Assembly (NCBI GenBank): GCA_005893365.1
Contig: VBPB01000015.1
Location: forward strand, 1-28,742
DNA: 28,742 nt
Direction: 5' to 3'
From: Candidatus Eiseniibacteriota bacterium
Lineage (GTDB): Bacteria; Eisenbacteria; RBG-16-71-46
Shown piece by piece: positions 9,205-17,227 of the stretch (position 1 is the first letter of the stretch; each line of letters opens with the position of its first letter). The position numbers were made by a program, and so were the translations under genes. Under the pieces are notes generated by a model that had not been told where the DNA came from, made no database searches, and saw nothing but the letters and a program-made list of their open reading frames with translations.

Positions 9205-10773
9205 TCAATGGCCCTCGAGTCCCGCTGCGGCCCGAGGAGGCGGCGGGGCGTCCACGAGCGTGCCGGGATCGGGGCCGAAGCGCGGGTGGGACCCGGTCCA
9301 GTGGCCGCCGGCGCGCTCGACCCACAGCCACGGCAGGCGCAACAGCGGCAGCGCCACCAGTTCCTGCTCCAGCCGCCGCTCGGCGTAGGCCACATCGAGG
9401 GGCGGGTCCGTCGGGCGGCGTGCCAGCGCGCGGTCGAACTCGGGCGTGGACCAGCCGGTGCGGAACGTGCCCACCGGCGGGCCGCGGCGCGGCGCGGCCA
9501 GCATCGCCAGCTCGGTCGCCGGATCGCCGAGCGGCGCCTGCGCGTCGGTGAGCAGCAGCTGCGCGCCGCCCCGCCCGAGGACCGCGGCGGCCAGGGCCGC
9601 GCCCCGGAGCGGCCGGAGCTCCATGTCCAGCCCCTCGCCCGCCCACTCCGTCTGCAGGGACGTGGCCAGCTCGGCGGCGATGCCGTCCGAGCGGTAGGCC
9701 ATCACCACGTGCAGCGATCGGCCCAGGTGCCCGCGATCCAGCGCCTCGCGGATCAGGCTCATGTCCTGCCGGGGGAACTCGAACGATCCGCCGCCCGGCA
9801 CCCACTCGCCGGTGCGGGCCCCGTGGTCGGCCAGCACGGACATGAGCTCGGCCCGATTGAGGCCGTGCGCCAGGGCACGGCGCGCCTCGACCTTGGTGGT
9901 GGGCGGCAGGTCGGCCCGCATCACGAGCCAGAGCCGCCGCGGCGGCCGGGCGTAGCGCGTGCGCAGCCGGTACTCGCCCGGGAGCCGCTGGCCGAGCAGC
10001 CCCGGCGGGAGCGGCCAGATCAGGTCGGCCCGCCCGGCGCGCAGGCGGACGCGCACGGCCGGGGTCCCCAGGACGAACTCGACGCGCACGGTGTCGGCTC
10101 CGCCGCCCGGCACCCGCCGCACCAACACCATCCGCCGCCCGGGCTCGCGGGCGACCAGGCGATAGGGACCGATGCCGCCGCCCCAGCCGCCACCCGGATC
10201 GTCGGCGCGCCAGGGCATCGAGGCGCCGGGGAGTGCCAAGGCCCGGAGCAGCGACGGATCGGCCCGGGTGAGCCGCAGCACCAGCGTGCGGTCGTCCGGC
10301 GCCTCGATGCCGACCGGCGGGAGCGGGCGGCCGGCGCGCACGCGCTCGACCCCGGTGACCGCCGCGAGCAGCCAGGCGTAGGTGGCGTGATCCACCCGGT
10401 TGAGCCCCGCCCGCAGCGCGCCGCCGAAATCCGCCGCGGTGCAGCGTCGGCCGTCGGCGAAGCGCAGCCCGGGCCTAAGGTGGAACGTGCAGGTGAGGCT
10501 GTCGGGCGCCAGCTCCCAACCCTCGGCGGCGGCCGGGACGATCTGCCCGGTGCTGTCCTCGGCCACCAGTCCCTCGCCCAGCAGGCGTTCGAGCGCCCAG
10601 CGCGCCGGGTCCGCGGGCCCGGTCGGATCGAAGCGCGGCTCCTCCTGCCCGACCACCCAGGCGAGCGACGTCCGCGCGGGCGTGGCCACCGGCGCGCACG
10701 AGGCGACGAGGAGGGCCGCGCCGAGGACGGGCGCCGCGGCGAAGGAACGACGGAGCCGCGCGCGCGTGACCAT
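9205..10773 (-). CDS. family 5 extracellular solute-binding lipoprotein (peptide/nickel type)
   Basis: 522 residues, typical for SBP_bac_5 proteins, which capture oligopeptides, nickel complexes or similar ligands for ABC importers. A basic n-region and hydrophobic core lead to a lipobox LVASC with the lipidated Cys at 26. The family pattern follows: QEEPRFDPTGPADPARWALERLLGEGL, then LTCTFHLRPGLRFADGRRCTAADF, which matches the conserved 'F.LR.GvkFhDG...ta.Dv' block. No permease or ATPase gene lies next to it, so it either serves a transporter encoded elsewhere or has another binding role. The start ATG at 10773 has no Shine-Dalgarno; an extended -10 lies 9 nt upstream. It is divergent from the M24 peptidase gene across 74 bp. 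Confidence 0.85.
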   Translation of the reverse strand: MVTRARLRRSFAAAPVLGAALLVASCAPVATPARTSLAWVVGQEEPRFDPTGPADPARWALERLLGEGLVAEDSTGQIVPAAAEGWELAPDSLTCTFHLRPGLRFADGRRCTAADFGGALRAGLNRVDHATYAWLLAAVTGVERVRAGRPLPPVGIEAPDDRTLVLRLTRADPSLLRALALPGASMPWRADDPGGGWGGGIGPYRLVAREPGRRMVLVRRVPGGGADTVRVEFVLGTPAVRVRLRAGRADLIWPLPPGLLGQRLPGEYRLRTRYARPPRRLWLVMRADLPPTTKVEARRALAHGLNRAELMSVLADHGARTGEWVPGGGSFEFPRQDMSLIREALDRGHLGRSLHVVMAYRSDGIAAELATSLQTEWAGEGLDMELRPLRGAALAAAVLGRGGAQLLLTDAQAPLGDPATELAMLAAPRRGPPVGTFRTGWSTPEFDRALARRPTDPPLDVAYAERRLEQELVALPLLRLPWLWVERAGGHWTGSHPRFGPDPGTLVDAPPPPRAAAGLEGH

Positions 10774-10782
10774 GGGGGACGG

Positions 10783-10791
10783 AGTCTAGCA
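10783..10791 (-). promoter_or_regulatory. extended -10 promoter of the solute-binding protein gene
   Basis: Minus-strand TGC-TAGACT (10791-10783) ends 9 nt before the ATG at 10773. No good -35 is visible, but the TGn extension can compensate. Transcription would begin within a few bases of the start codon, predicting a leaderless or nearly leaderless mRNA. Confidence 0.4.
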
Positions 10792-10811
10792 AATCGTCGC
10801 TGCGCGCGCCG

Positions 10812-10841
10812 TTGTGCCGCGCCGCGAGCCCGTGCTAGCGT
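10812..10841 (+). promoter_or_regulatory. promoter of the M24 peptidase operon (leaderless type)
   Basis: -35 TTGTGC (10812-10817), 18-nt spacer, -10 TAGCGT (10836-10841) preceded by TGC. The ATG follows after only 6 nt (CCGCCC), so transcription should start at or next to the A of the start codon. No Shine-Dalgarno is present. Confidence 0.5.
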
Positions 10842-10847
10842 CCGCCC

Positions 10848-11957
10848 ATGAGCAGCGCCCCCGATCAACGCATCGCCCGCGTGCGCGAAGCGCTCGCTAA
10901 CGCCGGCGCCGACTGGCTGCTGATCCCGGCCTCCGCCGACTTCGCCTGGCTCACCGGCGGGCATGCGCGCGCGACCGAGCGCCTGGTGCTGTTCGCCCTG
11001 CCCCGCACCGGCACCCCCTGGGGGCTCGTGCCCAAGCTGGAGGCCGAAGCGCTCGCCGCCGAGTGCCCGTGGCTCGAGCTGGAGGTCTGGGAGGAGCACG
11101 AGGACCCGGTGGCACGGCTCGCCGGGCGCATCCAGCTCGACCGCCGGCCGACGCTGCTCCTGGGCGAGGGCTTCCGCACCGGGCCGCTGCTCACCCTCGC
11201 CGCGCGCGCGATCTGCCGCCCCGCCGCACCGGTGCTGGCGCCGCTGCGCGCGTGCAAGGACGCGGCGGAGCTCGCGCGCCTCGAGACCGCCGGACGCCAC
11301 GCCGACCAGGTGATGGCGGAGACGGCGGCGATGCTGCGCCCCGGGCTCACCGAGCGCCAAGTGTCGCGCTTCATCTGCGACCGGTTCGAATCGCTGGGCG
11401 ACCACGATCCCTGGGCGATCGTGGCCGCCGGTCCCAACGCGGCGTTCCCGCACCACATGAGCTCGACCCGTACCCTCGCGGACGGCGAGGTGGTGCTGCT
11501 CGACCTCGGGGCCTATCACGAAGGCTATGGCTCCGACATCACCCGCACCTTCTGGCTGGGTCGTCCCCCGGAGGGCTTCGCGGCCGTCTACGGGACGGTG
11601 AACGAGGCGCGCGCGGCCGGCATCGCCGCGGCGCGGGCCGGGGTCCCGGCCGCCGCGGTGGACGCGGCCGCCCGGTCGGTCATCGAGCGCGCCGGCTACG
11701 GGCCGAGCTTCGTCCACCGCACCGGGCACGGCGTCGGGCTCGAGATCCACGAGCCGCCCTACCTGGTCGCGGGCAACCAGGCCCTACTGCTGGCCGGCAT
11801 GGTGCACAGCGTCGAGCCGGGGATCTACCTCCCGGGCCGCTTCGGCGTGCGGCTCGAGGATCTGGTGGTGGTCGAGCCCGGCGGCGGCCGGCGCCTCAAC
11901 CACGCGCCGTTGGCCCCCGCGCTCGGGACCCCCGCGCCGCAACGGGTCGCGGGATGA
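10848..11957 (+). CDS. M24-family Xaa-Pro aminopeptidase
   Basis: 369 residues, the common length of PepQ/PepP-like cytosolic metallopeptidases that remove N-terminal residues before proline or cleave X-Pro dipeptides. An N-terminal creatinase-like domain (1-140) precedes the pita-bread catalytic domain. All five metal ligands are visible: D219 and D230 (LLDLGAYHEGYGSDITRTF), H294 (HRTGHGVGLEIHEPP), E323 (SVEPGIY) and E337 (VRLEDLV). The ATG at 10848 sits 6 nt after a -10-like element, with no Shine-Dalgarno. Its stop overlaps the start of the helicase-nuclease gene (ATGA at 11954-11957), so it heads a three-gene coupled operon. Confidence 0.93.
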   Translation: MSSAPDQRIARVREALANAGADWLLIPASADFAWLTGGHARATERLVLFALPRTGTPWGLVPKLEAEALAAECPWLELEVWEEHEDPVARLAGRIQLDRRPTLLLGEGFRTGPLLTLAARAICRPAAPVLAPLRACKDAAELARLETAGRHADQVMAETAAMLRPGLTERQVSRFICDRFESLGDHDPWAIVAAGPNAAFPHHMSSTRTLADGEVVLLDLGAYHEGYGSDITRTFWLGRPPEGFAAVYGTVNEARAAGIAAARAGVPAAAVDAAARSVIERAGYGPSFVHRTGHGVGLEIHEPPYLVAGNQALLLAGMVHSVEPGIYLPGRFGVRLEDLVVVEPGGGRRLNHAPLAPALGTPAPQRVAG

Positions 11958-14929
11958 CGCCCGCGGCGCGCGCGTTCGCGGGCGCGCCGGTCCCGGCGGC
12001 CGAGGCCGCCCGCATCGATCCGGTCCTGGCGGACCTCAACGTCGAGCAGCGCGAGGCGGTGACGCACGGCGAGGGCCCGCTGCTCATCGTCGCCGGCGCC
12101 GGGACCGGGAAGACCGAGGTCATCACCCGCCGCATCGCCTGGCTCATCGCCACCAAGCGGGCGCGCCCCGAGGAGATCCTGGCGCTGACCTTCACCGAGA
12201 AGGCCGCGGCCGAGATGGAATCGCGCGTAGATCTCCTGGTGCCCTACGGCTGGGTGGGCGCCACGCTCTCCACCTTCCACGCCTTCGGCGACCGGTTGGT
12301 GCGCGAGAGCGGCATCGAGATCGGGCTCACCCGCGACCTCACCGTGTGCACCCGCGCCGAGGTGCTGGTGTTCCTGCGCGAGCACCTGTTCGCGCTCGGG
12401 CTCGAGCGCTTCCTGCCGCTCGGCGATCCCGACCGGCACCTGGACGCTCTGCTCACCCTGTTCGACCGCGCGCGCGACGAGGACGTCTCGCCCGAGGCCT
12501 ATGCGGCGTTCGCCTCAGGCCTCGCCGCCCAGGCCGGTGACGACCCGGAGCGCCGCGACCGGGCCCAAGCCGAGGTGGAGAAGGCGCGCGTCTACGCCCG
12601 CTACACGCGCCTCATGCTCGAGCGCGGCCGCGTGGACTTCAGCGACCAGCTGGCGCTGGCGCTGCGCCTGATGCGCGAGCGGCCCCACCGGCTGCGGCAA
12701 CTGCAAGACCAGTATCGCTATCTCCTGGTGGACGAGTTCCAGGACACCAACCACGTCCAGTTCGAGATGGTGAAGCGGCTCGCGGGCCGTGCCGCCAACG
12801 TCACCGTGGTCGGCGACGACGACCAGAGCATCTACCGGTTCCGCGGCGCCAAGCTCGCCAATCTGATGGCGTTCCTCGAGACCTATCCCGGCGCGCGCGA
12901 GGTCGTGCTCAAGCGCAACTATCGTTCGCGCCAGAACCTGCTCGACGCCGCGCACCGCCTGATCCGCCACAACGACCCCGACCGGCTGGAGGCCAAGCGC
13001 GGCTACGACAAGCGCCTGATCGCCGACGTCGCGGGGCTCGGGACGCTCGAGCGGCTGGAGTTCCAGACCGCCACCGACGAGGCCGACCAAGTGGCGCAGC
13101 GCATCGCCGACGCCGTCGCCGCGGGAAGTCGGCGGCCGCGCGACTTCGCCATCCTGGCCCGCGCCCACGACCACCTGGCGCCCTTCCTGACCGCGCTGCG
13201 GGCGCGCGGCGTGCCGTTCCACCAGAGCGGGAGCCGCGGACTCTACGGGCGCGAGGAGGTGCGGCTCTGCCTCTCGATGCTGCGGGTGGTCGCCGATCCC
13301 GACGACAGCCTGTCGGCCTTCCACCTGCTGGGTTCGCCGCTGTTCGGCGCCGACCCCGTGGACCTGGCCCGGCTCTCGAGCTGGGCGCATCGCCACAACC
13401 GGAGCCTGCGGTGGGTCGCCGAGACGCTGGAGGCGGGCCCGCCGTTCACGCCGACCCCGGCCACGCGCGAGGCGTGCGCGCGCTTCGTCGGCCTGGCGCG
13501 GCAGCTGACCGCACTGGCCGCGCTCAGGCCCACCTCGGAGGTGCTGTACGCCTTCGTGCACGAGAGCGGCTTCCTGGGCCAGCTCGCGACCCAGGAGACC
13601 CTCGAGGCCGAGGAGCAGGTGAAGAACATCGCCAAGCTCTTCTCCATCACCCAGCGGATCGGCGCCCAGCTCGAGCACGACCGGGTGGCGCCGTTCACCC
13701 GCTACCTGGGCCTGCTCATCGACGCCGGCGACGATCCCGCCGCGGCCGAGGTGGACGTCGAGCGGGAGGCGGTGCACGTGCTGACCGCGCACAACGCCAA
13801 GGGCCTGGAGTTCCCGGTCGTGTTCCTGGTGTCGCTGGTGGAGGACCGCTTCCCGGCGCGGGGCCAGAGCGAGGCCATGCCGCTGCCGCCCGAGCTGACC
13901 CACGAGCCACCGAGCCAGGGGGACGTGCGGCTCGAGGAGGAGCGCCGCCTCTTCTACGTGGGGATGACCCGCGCGCGCGAGGCGCTGGTGCTCACCCACG
14001 CCGCCGACTACGGCGGCAAGACCCGGCGCAAGATGAGCCGCTTCGTCGCCGAGGCGCTGGCGATCCCGGCCGCCCGCCTGGGGCCCCGGCGCCTGGACCC
14101 GCGCCAGGCCATCGAGCGCCATGCGCCGAGTGCCCTGCCCCCGGCCGCAGCCCGGGCGCCGCTCGGCGACGCGGAGCCCCTGCGGCTCTCGAGCAGCCGC
14201 ATCGACGACTACCTCACCTGTCCGCTCAAGTACCGCTACGCGCACGAGGTCCAGGTGCCGCTCGCCCGCGACCCCGGCTTCATGTACGGCGACGCCATCC
14301 ACCACGCCATCCGCCACTACTACAAGGCGCGGCTGCTGGGACACCCCGTGGACGCCGACCAGGTCGTGCGCGTGTTCGAGGAGGCCTGGTCGAGCGAGGG
14401 GTTCATCTCGCGCGAGCACGAGGAGCGGCGCCTGGAGCAGGGACGCCGCTCGCTCTCCGCCTTCGTGGCGCGCGAGGACGCGGCCAAGCTGAAGCCGCTC
14501 CAGATCGAGCAGGCGTTCAAGTTCCGGCGCGGGAACAACGTCGTCGAGGGCCGCTGGGACCGCATCGACGAGCGCAAGGGCGGCATCGTCATCGTCGACT
14601 TCAAGACCGCGGAGGTGGCCGAGCCGGAGGACGCCCACCAGCGCGCCAAGGAGAGCCTGCGCGGCAGCCAGCTCGGGCTCTACGCCCTCGCCTACCGCGA
14701 GACGCGCGGCGTGACGCCGGCGGCGGTCGAGCTGCAGTTCGTCGAGAGCGGGCGCGTGGGCCATGCGGCCGTCGAGCCCAAGCACCTGGACGCGGCGCTC
14801 GAGCGGATCGACCGGGCCGCGGCCGGCATCCGCGCCGCCGACTTCGCCGCGCGGCCCGAGTACAACGCCTGCCGCTACTGCCCGTACGAGAGCTTCTGCC
14901 CGTTCACCGCCACCCGGGGCGCCTCGTGA
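11954..14929 (+). CDS. UvrD/PcrA-type helicase fused to a C-terminal Fe-S PD-(D/E)XK nuclease
   Basis: 991 residues. The helicase half is superfamily 1A: Q motif LNVEQREAV (29-37), Walker A AGAGTGKT (47-54), Walker B LLVDEFQDTN (near 259), motif III GDDDQSIYRFRGA (near 287), TAHNAKGLEF (motif V region) and motif VI VGMTRAREAL (near 670). After about residue 740 comes a RecB/AddB/Cas4-like nuclease: H in GDAIHHAIRHYY, an EGRWDRID strand, and D882-x-K884 in IVDFKTAEV. Four cysteines (C756, C973, C976, C982) fit the C-xn-C-x2-C-x5-C layout that holds a 4Fe-4S cluster in AddB-type nucleases. It probably unwinds and resects DNA ends in repair. The start overlaps the M24 gene stop and the stop overlaps the next gene's GTG. 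No AddA/AdnA-like partner is next to it. Confidence 0.92.
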   Translation: MTPAARAFAGAPVPAAEAARIDPVLADLNVEQREAVTHGEGPLLIVAGAGTGKTEVITRRIAWLIATKRARPEEILALTFTEKAAAEMESRVDLLVPYGWVGATLSTFHAFGDRLVRESGIEIGLTRDLTVCTRAEVLVFLREHLFALGLERFLPLGDPDRHLDALLTLFDRARDEDVSPEAYAAFASGLAAQAGDDPERRDRAQAEVEKARVYARYTRLMLERGRVDFSDQLALALRLMRERPHRLRQLQDQYRYLLVDEFQDTNHVQFEMVKRLAGRAANVTVVGDDDQSIYRFRGAKLANLMAFLETYPGAREVVLKRNYRSRQNLLDAAHRLIRHNDPDRLEAKRGYDKRLIADVAGLGTLERLEFQTATDEADQVAQRIADAVAAGSRRPRDFAILARAHDHLAPFLTALRARGVPFHQSGSRGLYGREEVRLCLSMLRVVADPDDSLSAFHLLGSPLFGADPVDLARLSSWAHRHNRSLRWVAETLEAGPPFTPTPATREACARFVGLARQLTALAALRPTSEVLYAFVHESGFLGQLATQETLEAEEQVKNIAKLFSITQRIGAQLEHDRVAPFTRYLGLLIDAGDDPAAAEVDVEREAVHVLTAHNAKGLEFPVVFLVSLVEDRFPARGQSEAMPLPPELTHEPPSQGDVRLEEERRLFYVGMTRAREALVLTHAADYGGKTRRKMSRFVAEALAIPAARLGPRRLDPRQAIERHAPSALPPAAARAPLGDAEPLRLSSSRIDDYLTCPLKYRYAHEVQVPLARDPGFMYGDAIHHAIRHYYKARLLGHPVDADQVVRVFEEAWSSEGFISREHEERRLEQGRRSLSAFVAREDAAKLKPLQIEQAFKFRRGNNVVEGRWDRIDERKGGIVIVDFKTAEVAEPEDAHQRAKESLRGSQLGLYALAYRETRGVTPAAVELQFVESGRVGHAAVEPKHLDAALERIDRAAAGIRAADFAARPEYNACRYCPYESFCPFTATRGAS

Positions 14930-15735
14930 GCGCGCCCGCCCCGCGCGAGCTGCGCGAGGCGGCGGTCGAGTTCGCGCGCGCCGCGGGCGCGGTGCTGCGC
15001 GAGGGCTACGGCCGCGCCCACCGGCCCGAGCGCAAGGGGCGCATCGACCTGGTCACCGAGTACGACCGGCGCTCCGAGCGGCTGCTGCTCGACGCCATCG
15101 CCGCGCGCTTCCCCGGCCACGCCGTGCTCGCCGAGGAATCGGGGGCCTCCGCCCCCGGCGAGCGCGCGGCCCCGGTGCGCTGGCTGGTCGACCCGCTCGA
15201 TGGCACCACCAACTTCGCCCACAACTATCCGTTCTTCTGCGTCTCGGTCGCGGCCGAGGTCGCGGGCGTGCTCGTGGCGGGTGCGGTCTACGACCCGGTG
15301 CGCGACGAGATGTTCGCCGCCGCCGCCGGCGAGGGCGCCACGCTCGCGGGAATGCGGCTGCGCGTCTCCGACATCGCCCGGGTCGAGGACGCGCTGATCG
15401 TCACCGGCTTCCCCTACGCGGTGCGCGAGCACCCCGAGGCGACCCTGCCCCACTTCGAGGCGTTCCTGATGCGCGCCCAGGGCATCCGCCGCGATGGCTC
15501 GGCGGCGCTCAACCTCTGCTACCTGGCCGCCGGCCGCTTCGACGGCATGTGGGAGAGCGATCTGTCGCCGTGGGACATGGCGGCCGGCGTCCTGATGGCG
15601 CGCGAGGCCGGCGGCATCGTCACCGGCTACGCCGGCCAAGAGTTCGTGCTCGACCACCGCGAGCTGCTCGCCAGCAACGGGCGGATCCACGAGGAGATGA
15701 AGGGGATCCTGGCCGGTACCCGGACGGCGCGCTGA
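14926..15735 (+). CDS. inositol monophosphatase family protein
   Basis: 269 residues, the standard length of the Mg-dependent IMPase superfamily (inositol-1-phosphatase, SuhB, histidinol-phosphatase HisN). Motifs: AEESG with E70/E71, WLVDPLDGTTNF with D89 and D92, and WDMAAG with D217, which together form the metal and phosphate site. Residues alone do not separate inositol, histidinol or other phosphate substrates, so no symbol is given. The start is GTG at 14926, overlapping the helicase stop as GTGA; no later start keeps the N-terminal helix. Last gene of the coupled operon; a hairpin follows directly after its stop. Confidence 0.92.
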   Translation: MSAPAPRELREAAVEFARAAGAVLREGYGRAHRPERKGRIDLVTEYDRRSERLLLDAIAARFPGHAVLAEESGASAPGERAAPVRWLVDPLDGTTNFAHNYPFFCVSVAAEVAGVLVAGAVYDPVRDEMFAAAAGEGATLAGMRLRVSDIARVEDALIVTGFPYAVREHPEATLPHFEAFLMRAQGIRRDGSAALNLCYLAAGRFDGMWESDLSPWDMAAGVLMAREAGGIVTGYAGQEFVLDHRELLASNGRIHEEMKGILAGTRTAR

Positions 15736-15755
15736 CTTGGGCGCTCGCGCCCAAG
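15736..15755. terminator. bidirectional hairpin between convergent genes
   Basis: A perfect 8-bp stem CTTGGGCG/CGCCCAAG with tetraloop CTCG fills the 25-bp gap between the stop of the IMPase gene (plus) and the stop of the EEP gene (minus). It has no T-run on either strand, but its position makes it a likely shared terminator or mRNA 3'-end stabiliser. Confidence 0.65.
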
Positions 15756-15760
15756 GCGGC

Positions 15761-16666
15761 TCACCGGCCGGCGGGCCCGAACTCGACCACCACCGCGTGA
15801 TGGTCCGAGGGATAGCGGGGTCCCGCGTGGACGTCGATCACCTCGGCCGATCGCGGCCGGCGCGGCGTGCGGGACAGCACGTGATCCAACCGGGCGCCGA
15901 GGCGGGTCGCTCCGGTGCCCCAGTGGAACGTGACCTTGGGCCCCCGGCGCTCCGGCGCGGCGCTCACGGCGTCGATGAAGCCCGCGGGCGCGGGTCTGGT
16001 GAGGCCACGGACCAGCGGGCTCGCCGGCCAGGCGTTGAAGTCGCCGACCAGGAAGACCTCCGGGCCGCCCCCCGCGTCCGCCTGGGACCCGGCGCCGGCC
16101 CACTCGGCCACCTTCTGCGTCACCACCCGCGCCGTGGCCGCATGGTGCCACGGCGCGTGACCGAAGTGGGCGTTGAGCACCAGCATTTCCTCCGGACCGT
16201 CGAGGGCGACGAATCGCGCCCAGTGGACGAGAAACGGGGTCGGCGCGAACGGCAGCATCGAGCCGGGGTGATCGGGCGTCGCGGAGACCCAGAACCCGCC
16301 GCTCGCGACCGGTCGCAGGCGATCCGCCCGATAGGCGATCGGCAGGTGCTCGCCCGAGACACCCCGCTCGGAGCGAGGGCCCGGCCGCCGTCGGGTGCGG
16401 ATCGCGTGCATCAACCCCTCGGCCGCGGACGAGGCGGCGACCCAGCGCGGGGGTCCGGTGGGCGGCCCCACGATCGCGGCGAGCGGCCCGAGGAGCTCGG
16501 GAAGGTCCGCGAGCATCGAGGGAAGGGCCTCCTGGAGGCCGAGCACGTCGGGCCGCGCCCGCTCGATCACCTGCCGGATCAGCGGCCGGCGCTCGGGCCA
16601 CGAGCCGGGTCCCCGCTCGCCGCGGGCGAACAGGAGATTGAAGGTGGCGAGTCTCAGCGTCGACAC
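15761..16666 (-). CDS. endonuclease/exonuclease/phosphatase (EEP) family hydrolase
   Basis: 301 residues with the metal-dependent EEP fold shared by exonuclease III, DNase I and sphingomyelinase-like enzymes. Catalytic signatures in order: ATFNLLF (N10), LGLQEA (E46), LNAHFGH, VGDFNAWP (D209, N211), RLDHVL, and SDHHAVV (D288, H289). No signal peptide is seen, so it is probably cytoplasmic. The substrate could be nucleic acid, a phospholipid or a phosphoester, and the sequence does not decide. The start is GTG at 16666, 24 bp after the response regulator on the same strand. A TATCAT sits 6 nt before the GTG and there is no Shine-Dalgarno, so it may also be transcribed separately. Confidence 0.88.
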   Translation of the reverse strand: MSTLRLATFNLLFARGERGPGSWPERRPLIRQVIERARPDVLGLQEALPSMLADLPELLGPLAAIVGPPTGPPRWVAASSAAEGLMHAIRTRRRPGPRSERGVSGEHLPIAYRADRLRPVASGGFWVSATPDHPGSMLPFAPTPFLVHWARFVALDGPEEMLVLNAHFGHAPWHHAATARVVTQKVAEWAGAGSQADAGGGPEVFLVGDFNAWPASPLVRGLTRPAPAGFIDAVSAAPERRGPKVTFHWGTGATRLGARLDHVLSRTPRRPRSAEVIDVHAGPRYPSDHHAVVVEFGPAGR

Positions 16667-16672
16667 GTGGCG

Positions 16673-16678
16673 ATGATA
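16673..16678 (-). promoter_or_regulatory. -10 element directly before the EEP gene
   Basis: Minus-strand TATCAT (16678-16673) ends 6 nt before the GTG at 16666. The -35 region is weak (TGGTCG at 17-nt spacing). It fits the leaderless pattern seen at other genes here, but read-through from the response regulator is equally likely. Confidence 0.35.
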
Positions 16679-16690
16679 CGCGAGCGACCC

Positions 16691-17086
16691 CTACGCGACC
16701 ACCCGTCTCCCGCTCGCCAGCCGGGCGCGGATCTCGCCGACCAGGTGGTGCACCTCGTAGGGCTTGGCGAGGAACATATCGGCGCCGGCCGCCAGCGCGC
16801 GCAGGCGCTCGGTCTCCCCCACGCGCGCGCTCAGCACGATGATGGGCAGGGCCTTGGTGCGGGGATCGGCGCGCAGCTCCTGGCAGACGCGCTCGCCGGA
16901 GAGCCGCGGCAGCATCAGGTCGAGCACCATCAGGTCGGGGTGGCCGTCGTGGACCTGATCGAGCGCCTCGACGCCGTCGCGCGCGGTGATGACCGTGAAG
17001 CCCTCGTCCTCGAGCCGCATGCGGAGCGCGGCGAGCACGACGGGCACGTCATCGACCACCAGGATGAGGGGCGGGTTCTCGGTCAT
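16691..17086 (-). CDS. single-domain (CheY-like) response regulator
   Basis: 131 residues consisting only of a receiver domain. Acidic pocket D12/D13 (VVDD), phosphoacceptor D56 (LMVLDLMLPR), S86 (VLSARVGE) and K108 (FLAKPYE) are all in place, so it should accept phosphate from a histidine kinase. There is no DNA-binding or enzymatic output domain and no kinase gene nearby, so it acts by protein contact or in a phosphorelay. The ATG at 17086 has GGAGG 5 nt upstream, and a promoter lies about 37 bp upstream. The EEP gene follows 24 bp downstream and may be co-transcribed. Confidence 0.93.
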   Translation of the reverse strand: MTENPPLILVVDDVPVVLAALRMRLEDEGFTVITARDGVEALDQVHDGHPDLMVLDLMLPRLSGERVCQELRADPRTKALPIIVLSARVGETERLRALAAGADMFLAKPYEVHHLVGEIRARLASGRRVVA

Positions 17087-17122
17087 GGGCGCCTCCGTTC
17101 GGTGCGCGGGGGATGCGCCCGA

Positions 17123-17151
17123 GTTATCGGCACGAGCCTGCCGGGACTCAA
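17123..17151 (-). promoter_or_regulatory. promoter of the response regulator gene
   Basis: Minus-strand -35 TTGAGT (17151-17146), 17-nt spacer, -10 GATAAC (17128-17123; shifting by one base gives ATAACT at 18 nt). The predicted start near 17116 leaves a leader of about 30 nt containing GGAGG. Confidence 0.5.
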
Positions 17152-17227
17152 GCCGGGCTGGCGGGAGCCCCCGCCCGGGCGTAGGGTCGGGCTCCTTCCC
17201 GGCCACCCGTCCACCAGGAGGAGCGCG

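Noticed and set aside
5001..9551. Very long open frame on the plus strand opposite the C25 peptidase
   Set aside because: Its translation is Arg/Gly/Val/His-rich with no domain pattern, and the opposite strand encodes a clear multidomain protein. It is a by-product of high GC codon use.
14926..15735. Specific assignment as suhB or hisN
   Set aside because: The metal-site motifs are shared by all IMPase-family enzymes, and no inositol or histidine genes are adjacent to decide.
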